Part shown: piece after piece, positions 1-12,300 of the stretch
How positions within the stretch are numbered: the first letter of the stretch is position 1
Layout: each line of letters starts with the position of its first letter
Assembly (NCBI RefSeq): GCF_000204055.1
Contig: NW_006768776.1
Coordinates: 1,309,168-1,373,167, forward strand
DNA length: 64,000 nucleotides
DNA from: Melampsora larici-populina 98AG31
Lineage: Eukaryota > Basidiomycota > Pucciniomycetes > Pucciniales > Melampsoraceae
Reading direction: 5' to 3'
Position numbers and translations under genes: made by a program
Notes under the pieces: generated by a model
The model's database searches: none
What the model was told of the DNA's origin: nothing
Seen by the model: the letters and a program-made list of their open reading frames with translations, nothing else

Positions 1-156
1 AAATCCTACACAAGCTTATGGTCCACGTTTCCTATGGAACTTGTTCATGATGACTGGCCAAGTGGATTTGAAGATGGTCTATCAAATGGGCTTGATCAAT
101 CAACAAATCCCGCATTGAATCAGTTCTACAATCAGAGGCCAAAAGGAAATCTTTGA
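1..156 (+). CDS. 3' end of an unrecognised coding sequence (partial at window edge)
   Basis: Frame 1 is open from the first base to a TGA at 154-156 and gives about 51 residues rich in Asn, Asp, Ser, Trp and Tyr. The composition looks like protein, unlike the stop-rich DNA that follows. I do not recognise the family. It probably lies inside the Helitron that ends at 3740, and could then be a captured host fragment. It could also be a chance open frame. Confidence 0.35.
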   Translation, partial: KSYTSLWSTFPMELVHDDWPSGFEDGLSNGLDQSTNPALNQFYNQRPKGNL

Positions 157-789
157 TCAAACATACCAATTCAATATTTCATCAAACATACCGATTAACT
201 ATTTTATTGAACATACCAATCACCTCTTTCATTAACTTATTTCATTGATTGATGTTTGAGTCCTCTATCAGATCTATACGTATCAGTACAAGTTTGGGAA
301 GATAATCGACCATCAACAATACCATTTTACACTCGGTCAGAAGTCATTCACAAGTTGTTACACATCAGTTTAATCATTTAATCGATCCCAGTTGAGATTT
401 GGTCACTTAATCCAATCCGATGGCTTGCACATGTTGAAGTCTTGATAAATTGAATTTCTTATTATATGGTCTTCTCCAATGAAACTACCAATCAAATATC
501 AAGATTTACCACATTCAGCTTAATTAACTTTGAATGTATTTGATGTGGTCAACTACTCTGTGATGTCTATTACGGAATCAGGTCCGAATCCTTGTACTGA
601 TTCATTCTTACTCAGGAATACAGAAATCATGGCCCATGGTAATACTCTGAGCCTTTTTGGAGGAAAGAGTCAGAAATGGAAACAGAGGTGCCTTCTTCAT
701 GTTAGTACCATCATAACCGTTTGTATTTGAACGCTTTTATCGGTTAATGTCAAATTCAACTTCTTAGATTTGTTCACCATCAACAGTGT

Positions 790-909
790 GGTAGATCGGC
801 AGATGGCTACATTGCCACCCTAACACCAAGCGAACCGGCCCGAAGCAATCCACTTATGACACAAGATGATGTAGAAGCGCACGAGATAGACAAATTGGGA
901 CACACTTGA
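790..909 (+). pseudogene. coding-like exon remnant
   Basis: One plus-strand frame runs open through about 40 codons with balanced composition (motif SADGYIATLTPSEPARSNPL) and stops at TGA 907-909. Nothing adjacent extends it convincingly. It may be a captured gene fragment inside the Helitron. Family unknown. Confidence 0.25.
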
Positions 910-3099
910 ACAGGTTTGCCAGAGCTCCTTGAGCTCTGCCTGGTAAATACCTACTAAACTGACACCATCATCACAAGCTTCACCATCTAATTGTGTTGTA
1001 TTCAATCGGATATGATGAATTCAGATTACTCGGATCAAACCAAATTCAATGGAATTGGGACGTCAAATCAGTGAGCTCATCTGCGTATACACTTTTCAAT
1101 CCAACAACTACATGATTCAACAATTTTGCTCATTCAAATTGTAGCCACTTTCAAATTAATTGAGAAAGGCAACAAAGCAATTACCAACTAGGAGATTAAC
1201 TTATCAACTCAATCAATCCTTCAATGCACTCGACTTCAATTGTTGACTATGATCTGGAACTCACTTTGAATACAATCACATACAATTCAATATCACCTTT
1301 ACTTTAAACATTGTTGAAACATGATACCTGATTTCAAAGATCTTCAAATCATCATCAAGTTCAGGACAAGGGATGTGATTCATAGGAAGAATTACAAAAC
1401 CATCACTTCTATTAAATTGTTCAAATGGTTAACATTTCATTGGACAAGACTGCATTTGAAGTCATAGGTTAAAATAAGGGTAGAGTTGATAGGGGGATCA
1501 AATTCTTTCACCTCAAATGGATTCATGAGGGCTTTTTAAACTACTAAAATCATTTGACTTCCCAATGAAATTTTCAAAGTGTTTCCAGATCTGATCTACC
1601 CTATAAATTTTCCTTGAACCATATAAAACCCTTCTGACAGAAATAAACATCAATTTATTTAACTGAGAACCAAATCAAATTGATTTGAAAGATTGGACAA
1701 GACTTTGAATCCAAAAGATAAATTTGGTCAGATAGATGTTAGAATTGATTTTTAGTTGTTGAAAGCATTCAGAGTGAGCAATAAAATCAATCAGATTCAA
1801 ACTAACAAATCAAAAATTGACCAAAATTCCAGAATTGGAAGATAGAATTTTGGGTATTGGAATTAATAAAGCTATATCAATTACAGCTATAAAGAAATTT
1901 TCAAGATTGACCAGATTTTGAGAAACTGATCAAAGTTATATTACAATAAAAAATATTCTTGAATGTTGGTCAGATGCACTTATCAGTCTTGATGATGAAG
2001 ATGATATGACCAATAGGATTTAACTTAGGAGTGTGTCAACTACTTTGAACAATTTATATTAATGCAATCAAGATGGGAAGTGTAATGATGAATTTGAGTC
2101 TGGATTTTCTTTAAGAAGTAGTCATTTGATTGGTTCAACTTGGACAAAGTTAATAAAAGTCAATTGGATTTGATTATCAAGTTTATTAGAACATGACATC
2201 AAATTCAAATATTGATCAGTCTTAGGTTCATCAATCAGTTCAGTCTCAGTAAGTTTAGGGGCTATAAAAGTATTTAAGTCTATTCTACTTTTCTTCTCTA
2301 TGACTTATTGATCAAGAAGCAATGGATTCTATAAGTTTGAGGATTAAGAGAATGACCATGGACCTACAACTTCTTTAGAAGCAAAAAGGCCAGCAGCATC
2401 CATTGGTAATTTCTTCTGAGTCAAAGAATTACATTTAGTTTTGATGACTTAATTTGGAGATGATGTTTATTGGAATGAATCATGTGCCATTGATTATTTA
2501 ATATGATTGTTGAATTTTTGATGAAACTTGATGAACTAATGAAGAACATGAAGTTGTTTTAAGAGTCTTTAAACCAACTTCATCACTTGAAAGTTGGATG
2601 AAAGATGGAGTCATTGAACCCCAACCCAAAGAAATATATAATTGATGTGAATCATGATTGATATTTTTGTAATGCAAGAATTCAAAAATATTGTGGTGGA
2701 ACAGGTGACATGTCAAAATTGCTATGTGAAATGTTTCATCATTTTGATAATATAAATTTTGAGAAAAAGGGCCTTCATTGGAGTTAAGGATTCAAACAAA
2801 TGAGACAATAAGGTTAGGAAAGTGTCAAGTTCAATTCAAGGTCATTCATAAAATTCAAATTTATAACAGGAAGACAAGTAGCAAGTTATCATCAAATGAA
2901 GCTTGCATATGATCTCAAATTCCTTTAAGCAATAATTGTGGTTAAAAGAAGCTTTAAAGAAGCTGTAGTTGCTGAAAGTTTGAAGTTGATATTGATTGAG
3001 GCTTTGAGTAAGGACTCACTTGGAGAAGAATAGAAACTTTGGTGTAGAAGTGGAGTAGATGATATTTTTCTCACATAAGATTTGGTTTTCTGTTGAATA

Positions 3100-3259
3100 G
3101 GGGTTCTCAAAGTAGACCCGGTTTGTAAAAACCCGGTTGACCCAGTTGACTTTTTGGCTGTGATCTGTCAAAAAATGTCAACTCGATACACAAGGTTACT
3201 GCCAAAAAGCAACCGGGTCAACTGGGTTTTCTTGAAACCGGGCCAACTTTGAGAACCCC
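3100..3259. mobile_element. 160-bp MITE with TA target duplication
   Basis: The ends are inverted copies beginning GGGGTTCTCAAAGT, with arms of about 58 bp that also share CGGTT, GTTGACC and CTTTTTGGC blocks. TA dinucleotides flank it (3098-3099 and 3260-3261). TA duplication plus simple TIRs fits a Tc1/mariner-mobilised MITE. It has no coding capacity. Confidence 0.8.
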
Positions 3260-3714
3260 TAATGATCTTATGCAATTTTTTTGTATTTGTGATATTAGAT
3301 CTTGATTCATTTTTGAGCCATTCTTCTGGACCCTCATTTATTGCTTTGGGATCTTGCAGCCAACTGCTGATCAAAGTCTTCACCAGAGGGCAGGAGGACA
3401 GCGCATAGAGAGAAAAATATGTAATGATTTGCTTGGTCTGATTATCATTAGTACATACTATGGATATATGTATCTCCTGACTGAGCACAACTCCACAGTC
3501 TTGCAGGGCACTTTTGAACTGGTAAGTTTGGTGCTTCAAGTATGAGCAGCAGTTTACTGAATGTGGGACTGAGTGTTAGATGTGTCTACATTGAAAAAGC
3601 AATTTTTGTTAGACTCAAAAACTCAAGGTTCAATTGTAGATGCGCTATGTATCACACCTGTTGTGAAATTGATATCTGTGTGAAAGTCTGAGAAATTTCT
3701 GGGGAAGGAGATGT

Positions 3715-3740
3715 GCGGCGCCCGCCGCTGATTGGGCTAG
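3715..3740 (+). other. Helitron 3' terminal hairpin and CTAG end
   Basis: Stem GCGGCG/CGCCGC with a CC loop, then TGATTGGG, then CTAG followed by host T. This matches the known Helitron 3' end rule (hairpin about 10 nt before CTRR). Confidence 0.8.
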
Positions 3741-3801
3741 TACAAATATAAATTCAGAAAAAATTGGAAAATTTCCCAAGGTTTTTTCAGAACGTCAGAA
3801 A
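3741..3801 (+). repeat. left inverted repeat of the Harbinger-like element (truncated outside)
   Basis: Begins TACAAATATAAATTCAG directly after a Helitron CTAG end. It is the inverse of 24203-24263. The outer part of this repeat is missing because a Helitron inserted within it. Confidence 0.75.
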
Positions 3802-5776
3802 ACCAAATTTTGGTGTGTTCTGACTCTCTGACTTTCTGACAAATCAGACATGTTTGAATGCCCCTGTGAGCCATAAGCCCTTGGGGTTTGACCCAGATCA
3901 GCTCGTAGTACTTACACCACTCATCACATCCACCTAGACTCCATGTGGAGTACCTCATCCTCAAATTTTGTCATCTAATTTGCATGGTTCTCATCTACGT
4001 CCGTATTTCTCAACCACAAAGATTTTACTCAACTATCTCTGGCTTCAGCTTACTGCCATGGTTCGAACATCCCGTCGTTGTGGTGATCAATTTATGGGAT
4101 CAATTAAAAAATTCACAATTACCAGTTTACCAGTTTATTAGCAGGATTCAGCAGGAAAGAAAATTCGAAATGGAGGTTTTTGATCAATTGAAGCTCTTGT
4201 AGGCTTATGTATTGGTCATTAGGTCAACATTACATCATTTTATTTCACAGTATATATTAAGATCATTATAGTTTACTTACAAATTTATTACAAAAAGAAA
4301 GAAAGAAAAACATAAGAAAAATTCGAAATTATAGGTATAAAGGTTGAAAAATGGTTTTTAGGGTAGTAATGTTAGAGTTATGGGTATTATGAGGTTAGAA
4401 TATGAAAGAACAACATTATATGATACTATGACAATTTTAATCTTCAAGGTTGATAAGTAGAAACAGAAGTTATTAGGAAAAAAGCACTTTTTCGAAGTTG
4501 GTAAACAAGAGGTACACGTGTAGTTTGGTTGTGTAATAGTGGTAGTGATGGAATTTAAGGTTGCCAAGAGGATTTTCCGGGATTTTTAAGGCTATAGATG
4601 ATGATGTCCTATTACATGAGCAAGAAAAAGATAGTAGTAGCTGTGAAAAGTGAAGAAAATGGGTGAAATTCGTGGAAAATGGAGGTTTTCAGCTAATTAC
4701 ATATGTCAAATGACGTCAGAATAGGTTGGTAGATGGCTCATTCAACGCAGAAGAGTGGATTACATAATGTACAAACTTTAAATCATTAGTAACGGAGGTG
4801 TGTGTAAAAAGTTATAAGGCAAATAAAGAATTGGTGTGAATCTCGAATTTACAGTCACAAGTCATATGTAACACTAAAAACCTTAACTTCACAACTCAAT
4901 ATCTTACTCATCACTCATCAGAAGTAGGTCATGTAGGTGTCAGAAATGATCAGTAACACGTGGGCTACAAGATGCACTTTAGTAATCAAAAATTGGAGCA
5001 CATCTGAAAAAATTCGTAATCTCAAAAAATTGGTTTTCAGCTAGTTTACAAGGAAAAAATCACCTGTATTCATCATAAGAAGTGCTGTACATCATATTAT
5101 TGCGTCATTGATCACTTTTAGCTGTGAAAATTACATCATTTATTAGTAACAAAACCATTACATTGCGTCATCATAGGGTTTTTAGGGAATTTTGGGCGGA
5201 TTTGATTGGTTTTGAGGCTGTTGACCATTGTAAAAGTTCTAGTACATTGTTATATATACTTTGAGAGGGTTTTGGGACTGTTGTTCCCCTTTTTTTTTCT
5301 TTATCATTTACACCATTATTATTTTGTTTATCATCATAAACTTATTTTAATAGTACCTGTTCACTTAAATACGCCCTTTATTACAGTTATAAAGAGAAAT
5401 TTACTTTAGTTTTATAGTCATAAAGACTTATTGGGAATAATATCAATCAGATATTGCTTATTTTTTTTCAGTTATCAATTGGGAATAACACTATAGCAGT
5501 GTTGATAGTAATACAAAGTGTGCTTTTGAAGTTAAAATTACGTGTGAAGTTATATTTCTCTGGTGCCTTATCAGTACTCAATACAACAGAGCTCTTTCTG
5601 ATTGTGTTGTTTTAGAAGAGCAGTCCTTAGACAACTTCTACTAGTCATTTTATTAGTAGATTATCCTCTTCCAGCTCTGTATAACCCTTGTTGGGTTGTA
5701 AGTTCTACATCGTCTATTCCTGAAACACTCCATACACCGGTCACTAAATGAGACAAATCATACAGCACAACTGCAG

Positions 5777-6986
5777 GTGGCTACTCTGGCATTGCAGCGG
5801 GAACAGGATGCGGAGAGTCTTTTCATCCTTCGATGTCTTCAAGTACTTGTTGCACAGCGTGAAATCAATGCGGAGACCAATGGTGATCCCAATGGCAATA
5901 TCGACGAGACAGACAACTTTGATAACAACTTCAATACCAGACGACCGTTGGCCATTCTGTTACTTGCAGCTCTTGAGTATCATTTAGCAAGGGCTGAAAG
6001 CGTTCGACTTGTGCTCCTTGGACGACGTTTGCGCCAAATTGCCAACTCCGAAGTGGATCGTCTTCAAGAAGCTCTGAAGATTTTGCAATCAACTCGATAC
6101 ATTCATGACCGATCATCACGTGAACGTAAAGATTTGAGAAATGCAGCATTCCCTCATCGAATTTGGGAAGGGGGTCAATCTTTTGTAGGAATTGCAAGTT
6201 TCCACCTTATGGATTTGGGTAGCTTGGAAGGTGATTGCTGGTGACATTTTCTCATATAGGCTCGAATGAGTGAGGATTGATTTTGGGACTTGGTTAACAA
6301 GATTCAGGGTAGCAAGGTGTTTCATAATTCATCTCCAAACAAACAGGTGCCAGTAGCCTGGCAGCTTTTAGTTGCACTTGCAAATCTTGGCAGCTCGGGA
6401 AACGGTGGTGACCACAATCATCTTGCTTATATGTTTCACATTTCAGGTGAGTAGCTTTTTTTTTGTTCTTTATTCATCTCAACGTTCATTGAAAGCATTG
6501 TTTTCTTCCACTTAGAGGGTAGTGTACAAAACTGGACAAATCATTGTGTGTATGCAATTTTAGAAATTAAGAAGGATTGGGTCCGCTGGCCCAATGAAGA
6601 AGAGCGCAAGCATTTGAAGACTCAAGTCAATTCAAGTACCTTTAAAGACTTGGTTGCGTTCATGGACGGCACTTTGATTCCACTTGCAATGGCGCCTGTC
6701 AAGAATCCGGAGGACTACTGGACTCGAAAGAACTTCTACGCGTTCAATGTGATGTTGGTCTGCGACATAAACAAAAAAATCAGATACTATGAGTTGGGAT
6801 GGTGTGGATCCGCTCATGATCAACGTGTTTATCGTTCCACCCCGGTAAGGCATTTCATAAATGTGTCTTTTTGGCCCATAGCTAATTATAAACTTGACAA
6901 ACAGCTCTACCACAGCCCAGAACAATTCCTTTCGGATGACGACTACATTCTTGCTGACTCCGGTTACACAGTCTCTGATCAAGTCA
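5777..6986 (+). pseudogene. PIF/Harbinger transposase, N-terminal part (exons 1-4)
   Basis: DDE_Tnp_4-type endonuclease. Proposed exons are 5777-6184, 6260-6446, 6516-6844 and 6905-6986, with GT-AG introns. First catalytic Asp lies in FMDGTLIPLA and the second in ILADSGYT; the Glu is in the C-terminal part at 21469-21881. The reading frame is cut after the first base of an ATT codon by a Helitron. Joining the two parts gives 1419 nt (472 codons plus stop). A TGA at 6278-6280 lies in exon 2, between SED and FWDLVNKIQ. The real start is unresolved: the frame enters at a GTG after CAG, so an upstream exon is likely. The reading frame identifies a Harbinger transposase clearly, but this copy is dead. 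Confidence 0.85.
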
Positions 6987-8231
6987 TCATAAAAGTTAAA
7001 GGGAAACCGCGTTCCCAGATAAAACTCACAAAACTCCCAAATCCTACTATCAAATTCCCGGTTTACACACTTAATACAATTAATCCACTGTTCACGTGTT
7101 CCACTCCGATTTTCTGTCCCCTTCAATATTCACCTTCACCATTCACTCACCTACCAACACTCGATTCTTCAATCCACCCGATTCACCCCAATCCCATCAG
7201 GACCCCACCCAATTCGATATAACCCTCACGGATCATCCACGAACGCTTTCACCTGCTGGATTTTTAGCCGCCGTCGTCCATCTGATTTCCGATGACATGT
7301 GACACTGAGACCTTCATTTGTTTCCTCTGTCATCCCATCAGGACCCCACCCAATTTGATATAACTTACATGGACCATCCACCAACGCTTTCACCTACTGG
7401 ACTTTTAGCCGCCATCATCCACCTCAATTACGACTACATGTGACACTGCGACCTTCATTCGTTTCCTTTGTCAGCATTCTGAGTTTTTTGCCTTTCAAGC
7501 AAGCTGGACCAAGAAGATCTTTCAAATCTTTCACCAGTACGTTATCATCCTTGACATTTGATTAAGTCGATCCTCTGGAACTGATTGCTGGGAACTTCTG
7601 TGTTTGGTTAGCAGCCGTTATCTGCCCGCTTCCCCTCTTGGTCACCCCCCAATGGTTGTCATCAGTCGTTACTCGCAACAACTATCTATACTTTCCATTT
7701 GTGGCCGGTACATTCAACGTATCATCTTCAAACCCACTTCATAATTTTCTTTCACTTTCAACACCGCGTATGCCAATCCTCACTCCTTTCATCATCGCTC
7801 TACATTTCAAAACATCCGCCTAACAAAATGACTTCCTTACACATGACCAACTTCTCTCAACTCTCGCCTGTTGATCTTCAAATTACTCCTTGCAATTGAA
7901 ATAGGGATCCCGCCATTGGTAATTCCGACAATCACTCACGTCCATTCCATCTACTTTGCTCCTTGCGCTAATCGATCACATATATAAACTATGACCACTG
8001 GCTCAACAAAATTTCATCCATTGCAACATCATCCTTGTGCTTTGACTCCCCAGTTCTCGGTTCCTATCTGATTGTACGTTCTTGTTCCCAAATTCAAGCT
8101 TGGTTCTTATTCACCATTAATATTTCTATTGATAATATAATTATTATTAACCCTATCTTTTGCGTTCTTCTCCTGGTTGTGTAAAAATCCACGACATCCA
8201 CTACATCAACTAACACCACGGTCATAACTCC
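6987..8231 (+). other. Helitron 5' subterminal region, no supported gene
   Basis: Open frames here are short and cross the internal duplication at 7191-7472, so I do not count them as genes. The stretch is pyrimidine-rich between 7600 and 8230, compatible with a promoter or leader for the gene starting at 8232. Confidence 0.5.
7191..7472 (+). repeat. 141-bp tandem duplication (two units)
   Basis: Units 7191-7331 and 7332-7472 both start ATCCCATCAGGACCCCACCC and end in GTTTCCTYTGTC. They differ at scattered sites, so the duplication is not recent. It lies near the 5' end of the Helitron. Confidence 0.85.
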
Positions 8232-9546
8232 ATGTTTCCTCATTTTGCTCGGTCCTATTCATTACTATATGCGTTTAGTCATCCCATCTACCAGCCTTGC
8301 ACCGGCCACGGAGTCTATCTCTCTGGTATTTTTGCCATCGAAGAGAAGGTAGTTTTGTATCAAATTGAATATGATGCCCGTATCTCTGACCATTTTCTGC
8401 CTTGCATTCAATCTAGATTACTCAAGAGCAACTCATCAAAGTCGAATATCGTTCTTACTCAACCTCCATTCATTGTACTGGCTTCAATCGCGTGCAAGAT
8501 TTAGCCTACGACATACGTGTCACAGGTTTCAGTACCCCATCTTTCAAGATTGAGCCAGGTACTGTATGCTTGCTGCGGGGTGCTTTCTTTCCCACCAACA
8601 CCAATGAAACGCACAAGGACGAACTGTTTTTTGAAGCTTCTGACCGGCTCATTCTTGGCCCTGCTGATGATTTCTCTGTCGATTTGGACAACTCCATCGG
8701 TTTCACTGGTATTGGCAGAGTCATTTCTGTCGATTTCAAAGTTGAAGAATGTATGCAATACCTTAAGTCTAAACCTACTGATCCCGACAAAGTCACCCTG
8801 ATCGTGATTGTTCAACATTGTGATTTTCACCCTCAAGTAAGTTGGTAGAGCGTGCTAACAACTTCCTTTACTGTTGTGGAATTCCTGACTTTATCCGTGC
8901 TACCTCAAATCTATGTTTTGACGCCAGACCAAGAAACCCAGATCAATGACGATTGAGTATTGCATCCCCCCATTCAAACATCTTGGGGGATCACCACAAA
9001 TTGTTAAAGAAGGCCGCGAATGTCAATTCCACGGTTACGTGAAGGATTTCAATGAAATCACCTTCCGCTACGTTGTCATCGTAAGTTTTAATAATAACTT
9101 CTGATCAATTCTATGGCTGACATTCCAAAATTTCAGGTAAACAAAGTTTCTCCTACATCTGGTCATTTGGAGTTGACTCCTAATCGCAGCTCTGGCCAAG
9201 CTAGCAAGCAGGCCAATTCCGCTGGACGCTCTAAGGCAAAGTATGTCCTAACCTTGCTATCCTAACACGATTAATGAACTTTCACTGACTATCAAACTTC
9301 AGGTTTTCGTCCCGTGCTCCAAGCACCCCTTTCAAGTCCCCCATGACGCCATCCGAATCAAGTCCCAACTTGCCATTTGGTCCTTCGGACACTACCCCGT
9401 CATCCATGGCATCCACCTCTGGAACTTTGGTGGGCAGCCAACTACCCGATCCACCAGCTACTCAACCTCCCAAGAAAAGAGCTCGCGCTCCACCCAAAAG
9501 AAAGGCGACAAAGGAAGTTGTCATTCCCAACTCAGACGAATTTTAA
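8232..9546 (+). CDS. Helitron-encoded protein with two OB-fold-like segments
   Basis: Five exons fit: 8232-8348, 8417-8836, 8928-9080, 9137-9240 and 9303-9546, all with GT-AG introns of 56-91 nt. They give an uninterrupted 345-residue protein from ATG to TAA. Residues about 60-180 and 195-245 show the alternating hydrophobic and Gly pattern of OB-folds (for example FTGIGRVISVDF and CQFHGYVKDFNEITFRYVVI). The tail is Ser/Pro-rich and ends in a basic Pro/Lys/Arg cluster (PPKKRARAPPKRK) that looks like a nuclear signal. Plant Helitrons often carry RPA-like single-stranded-DNA-binding genes, so a similar helper role is plausible. The OB-fold assignment is by eye. An unrelated family is possible. 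Confidence 0.65.
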
Positions 9547-10846
9547 TCGTGTGAGTGAGTCTCAAGAGGCCATTATCCAATAACCATCATGCATGAATTA
9601 ACTCGACTGTTACCATCATGATCCTGCTGTGTTTTTTTTGTTTCCAGCAAGTATTTGGTCCTATAAATGGTCACCAAAGTTGACATTTATACATTATTTT
9701 CATTACCTTCATGCTCAGACTCGACAGAATTTTTTATTTCTACTAATAGTATTTAAAACCTCAAAATTATGATCTTACCACTTTGTTTGTTTTCACATTA
9801 CACTTTCACTTTTTACTCCATGCTCAGAATTTTGATAAACTCTCTTACAAGAGAGATTATAATCCTAGCATACCTGTGTTATGTTTGACCCACCTTAAAC
9901 ATCGGGCCTCCACACAGATTTTTCTTCTACTTATCTTACATTTTATTCCTTTTTGTATTTCAGCTTTCAATTCCATGATTGCAAAGTGATCCTTTTCTTA
10001 GATGGTGATGAACTCTAATCTTAGCTTTTGCTTGACTTTATCGACCAAGTACAGCAATCCATAGGTTGAGCATTGTAACTGAATATTTTGAACTATTGAA
10101 TCCCATCTATAGCCTTTGCCACATCATACTACGATCTCTCAAGTTCTTTCTTTAATCGTGCATGGCTCAGTTTTATTTTAGTTAACAATCTCATACTCTC
10201 TCCTATACATTTCTTATTTCTTATTATGTATCCCTTTGCTCTTTTCTTGCTCACCAATTGATGACTCGTTATCACTTGTTTTTGATTTGTTTCACCCCAC
10301 ATGTATACAGCAAGCTCCGAATACCTGATATTTTCAATTTATCAATGAGCAACCATACAAACCCTCCACTTTTAAGCAAAATAACTTCCAACTGCTGTGC
10401 TGCTGATTGTCCACCCTGCACACAGAGACAATTCACATCGATTCACATGAGAATATTACATAAATGTCCAATTCAATTGGTTATAACCAAATATCAAGTT
10501 TAAGCTCAATTAGTAATGTTGTGTTTGATGCCAGACTCACAAGACAAACATCCTCCTGCGTCATTAGATGAAATCTCGAGTCAAGATGATTATACATACA
10601 AACGCTCATAGATGCAATCACATAAATTATAATTTCAATAGTTATCTCATGATATCAAAAGCCAACAAGGAAATATTGAATCTAACTAGCTACACAGAGT
10701 ACGATTTGTTTGAGACGAACAGCAGGAATAGAATAGTAGAATAACACTATCATCGTAACTATGATGGAGCATTGTAATATCATCATCATCAGTTTACATG
10801 ACAGGACCCTTATTACATTACATGTAGTGATTGGAAAGTGTACCTA
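9547..10846. other. gene-free stretch inside the Helitron
   Basis: AT-rich sequence between the convergent 3' ends of the OB-fold-like gene and the minus-strand gene. I see only short open frames and no repeat or RNA gene. Confidence 0.5.
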
Positions 10847-12198
10847 TCAATGTTCCGAAATCATCACCTCCGGAGATTCATGATACGGTATCAAGATGGT
10901 GAAATCATATTTGCGACCAATATCCAGGTACTCAATCGTTCCCATTTGAAAGACTGGTCGTGGTTTTCCTTTGGATTCTGATGAGTATCACAAACTCAGC
11001 TTGATTTTAGAGATTTATTAGCGATGTACTAACCTTTGACAAATTCTACAACCAACTTGGCCATGTCATGTAGCTCAACCTCGTGCTTCGAGCTATACAA
11101 AGTAGTCCAGATCACAACTCCATGACCCTTCAAAAAATAACTATTCACAGTATGCTTCATAATTCTTAAACTTAAGGTTTTGCTGCGAATAAGAATAAAT
11201 CAAGGTTACAATTTACTTCGCTGTCTCAGCTATCAGGGATTCAGAGGTTCTAAGGTATGCAGGTTTTTGATAATGTGACTTATCAGCACTTGGTAACTTC
11301 ATCAACTGTGAGCTAACGAAAGTCCCTCTTATAGACCTCATATGCTCTTAATCAACGTCAACTAACCGGCAATTGGCCATCATGGCCTTAAGTGTAAAGA
11401 TTTTCAGTTTGAAACATGCGACAAGAATATATCCGTGTCAAAAGTTGGTGTATTATTGGGCTTCCTCATTGCAGTACACAATATCACTTACTTGCTTGAT
11501 CAGGCATGAAATCCACTTGATAACCAGCGGTGTATAGTCCGTATATGCTGGATAATCAACAATTTAAGTCTTTCACCAAAGTCAGTAAGTCCTCTTGTTC
11601 GCTCAAGCCAATTAATAATTGTATACACCAAATAATCAGTTATCTGACAAGACTTTAATTTTGAGCGTGTGATGTAGCCGAACACAACATGTCAAAATTC
11701 CTTTCCAGATTACCTTACGCACAAGAAAATGGAAGATAGTATCCGAAGAGAGGTGGCCTTATCACCACCTTCGTCAAAGCAATATCAACATCAAGATATT
11801 GGGCAACAACAGCTATCCTATATCATGAAGCAATTGTAAGTGTTGAATTCCTTTCGGCTAGATAACATTATCACTGGACTTATGCAACACGAACTCTGGT
11901 ACATCCTTGACCCAAATCACACTTCATGATTAACTTGCGGTATACGCTGCATTCAGACTTGACTTTGCTTTCGCCGAGGACAATCTTATGGTATCGATGC
12001 CGAAAAGCGACAAGCTTTGGTTTGTGTCTGCTAAATCATGAACCTCGATAATCAAAAGAATGATTAATGTAATGGGATATTCACTGAAGTTCTGATCTTT
12101 TCAGTTTATGTCTTCTTTGCCGTTTTCAAACGAACTGACTTTCCTTTGCAAAACTGCTCATTATTCTTGACTACACGCTTCAACACATTGCCATTTTT
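10847..12198 (-). CDS. unrecognised multi-exon gene, divergent from the Rep-helicase
   Basis: Each piece is short, but minus-strand exons can be chained with consistent phase: 12198-12140 (5' end open), 12027-11923, 11817-11719, 11547-11492, 11386-11367, 11305-11217, 11182-11034 and 10977-10847. The total is 708 nt with no internal stop, ending TGA at 10847-10849. The product has about 235 residues, with motifs LVAFRHRYHKIVLG, IRPPLFGYYLPFSCAIYGLY and FQMGTIEYLDIGRKYDFTIL. The start codon was not found. Two splicing details are unusual: a 34-nt intron (11183-11216) and a 20-nt exon. The gene shares an upstream region of about 100 bp with the Rep-helicase, so the two may be co-regulated. I cannot name a family. 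A spurious chain is unlikely given eight matching phases, but individual borders may be off. Confidence 0.55.
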
Positions 12199-12300
12199 TC
12201 AAACCAATTTTCTTTCTGAAGTAAGTGCTGTAAAATTTGTTTACCTCCAGCCACTGTATGTTCGTCAATTAATCATTAACATCAACGCCAGATAATTCAA

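Larger units (their letters stand above)
1..3740 (+). mobile_element. Helitron, 3' portion (5' end not identified)
   Basis: The 3' end is a perfect 6-bp-stem hairpin (GCGGCG-CC-CGCCGC, 3715-3728), an 8-nt spacer and CTAG at 3737-3740, followed by T. The same design ends the two other Helitrons here, at 21468 and 60165. The T at 3741 starts the left inverted repeat of the Harbinger-like element. The right inverted repeat reads GGTA before the matching TACAAAT, so the insertion obeys the A^T rule. No 5' junction with GGTA followed by TC was found, so the element probably begins left of the window. Sequence 157-3700 is AT-rich and holds only short coding-like patches (about 790-909 and 3360-3521). 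No Rep-helicase is visible. Confidence 0.7.

Noticed and set aside
3360..3521. 54-codon exon-like frame between CAG and GTAAGT
   Set aside because: Splice signals and phase fit, but no partner exons or family motif were found; kept only as a possible fragment in the Helitron.
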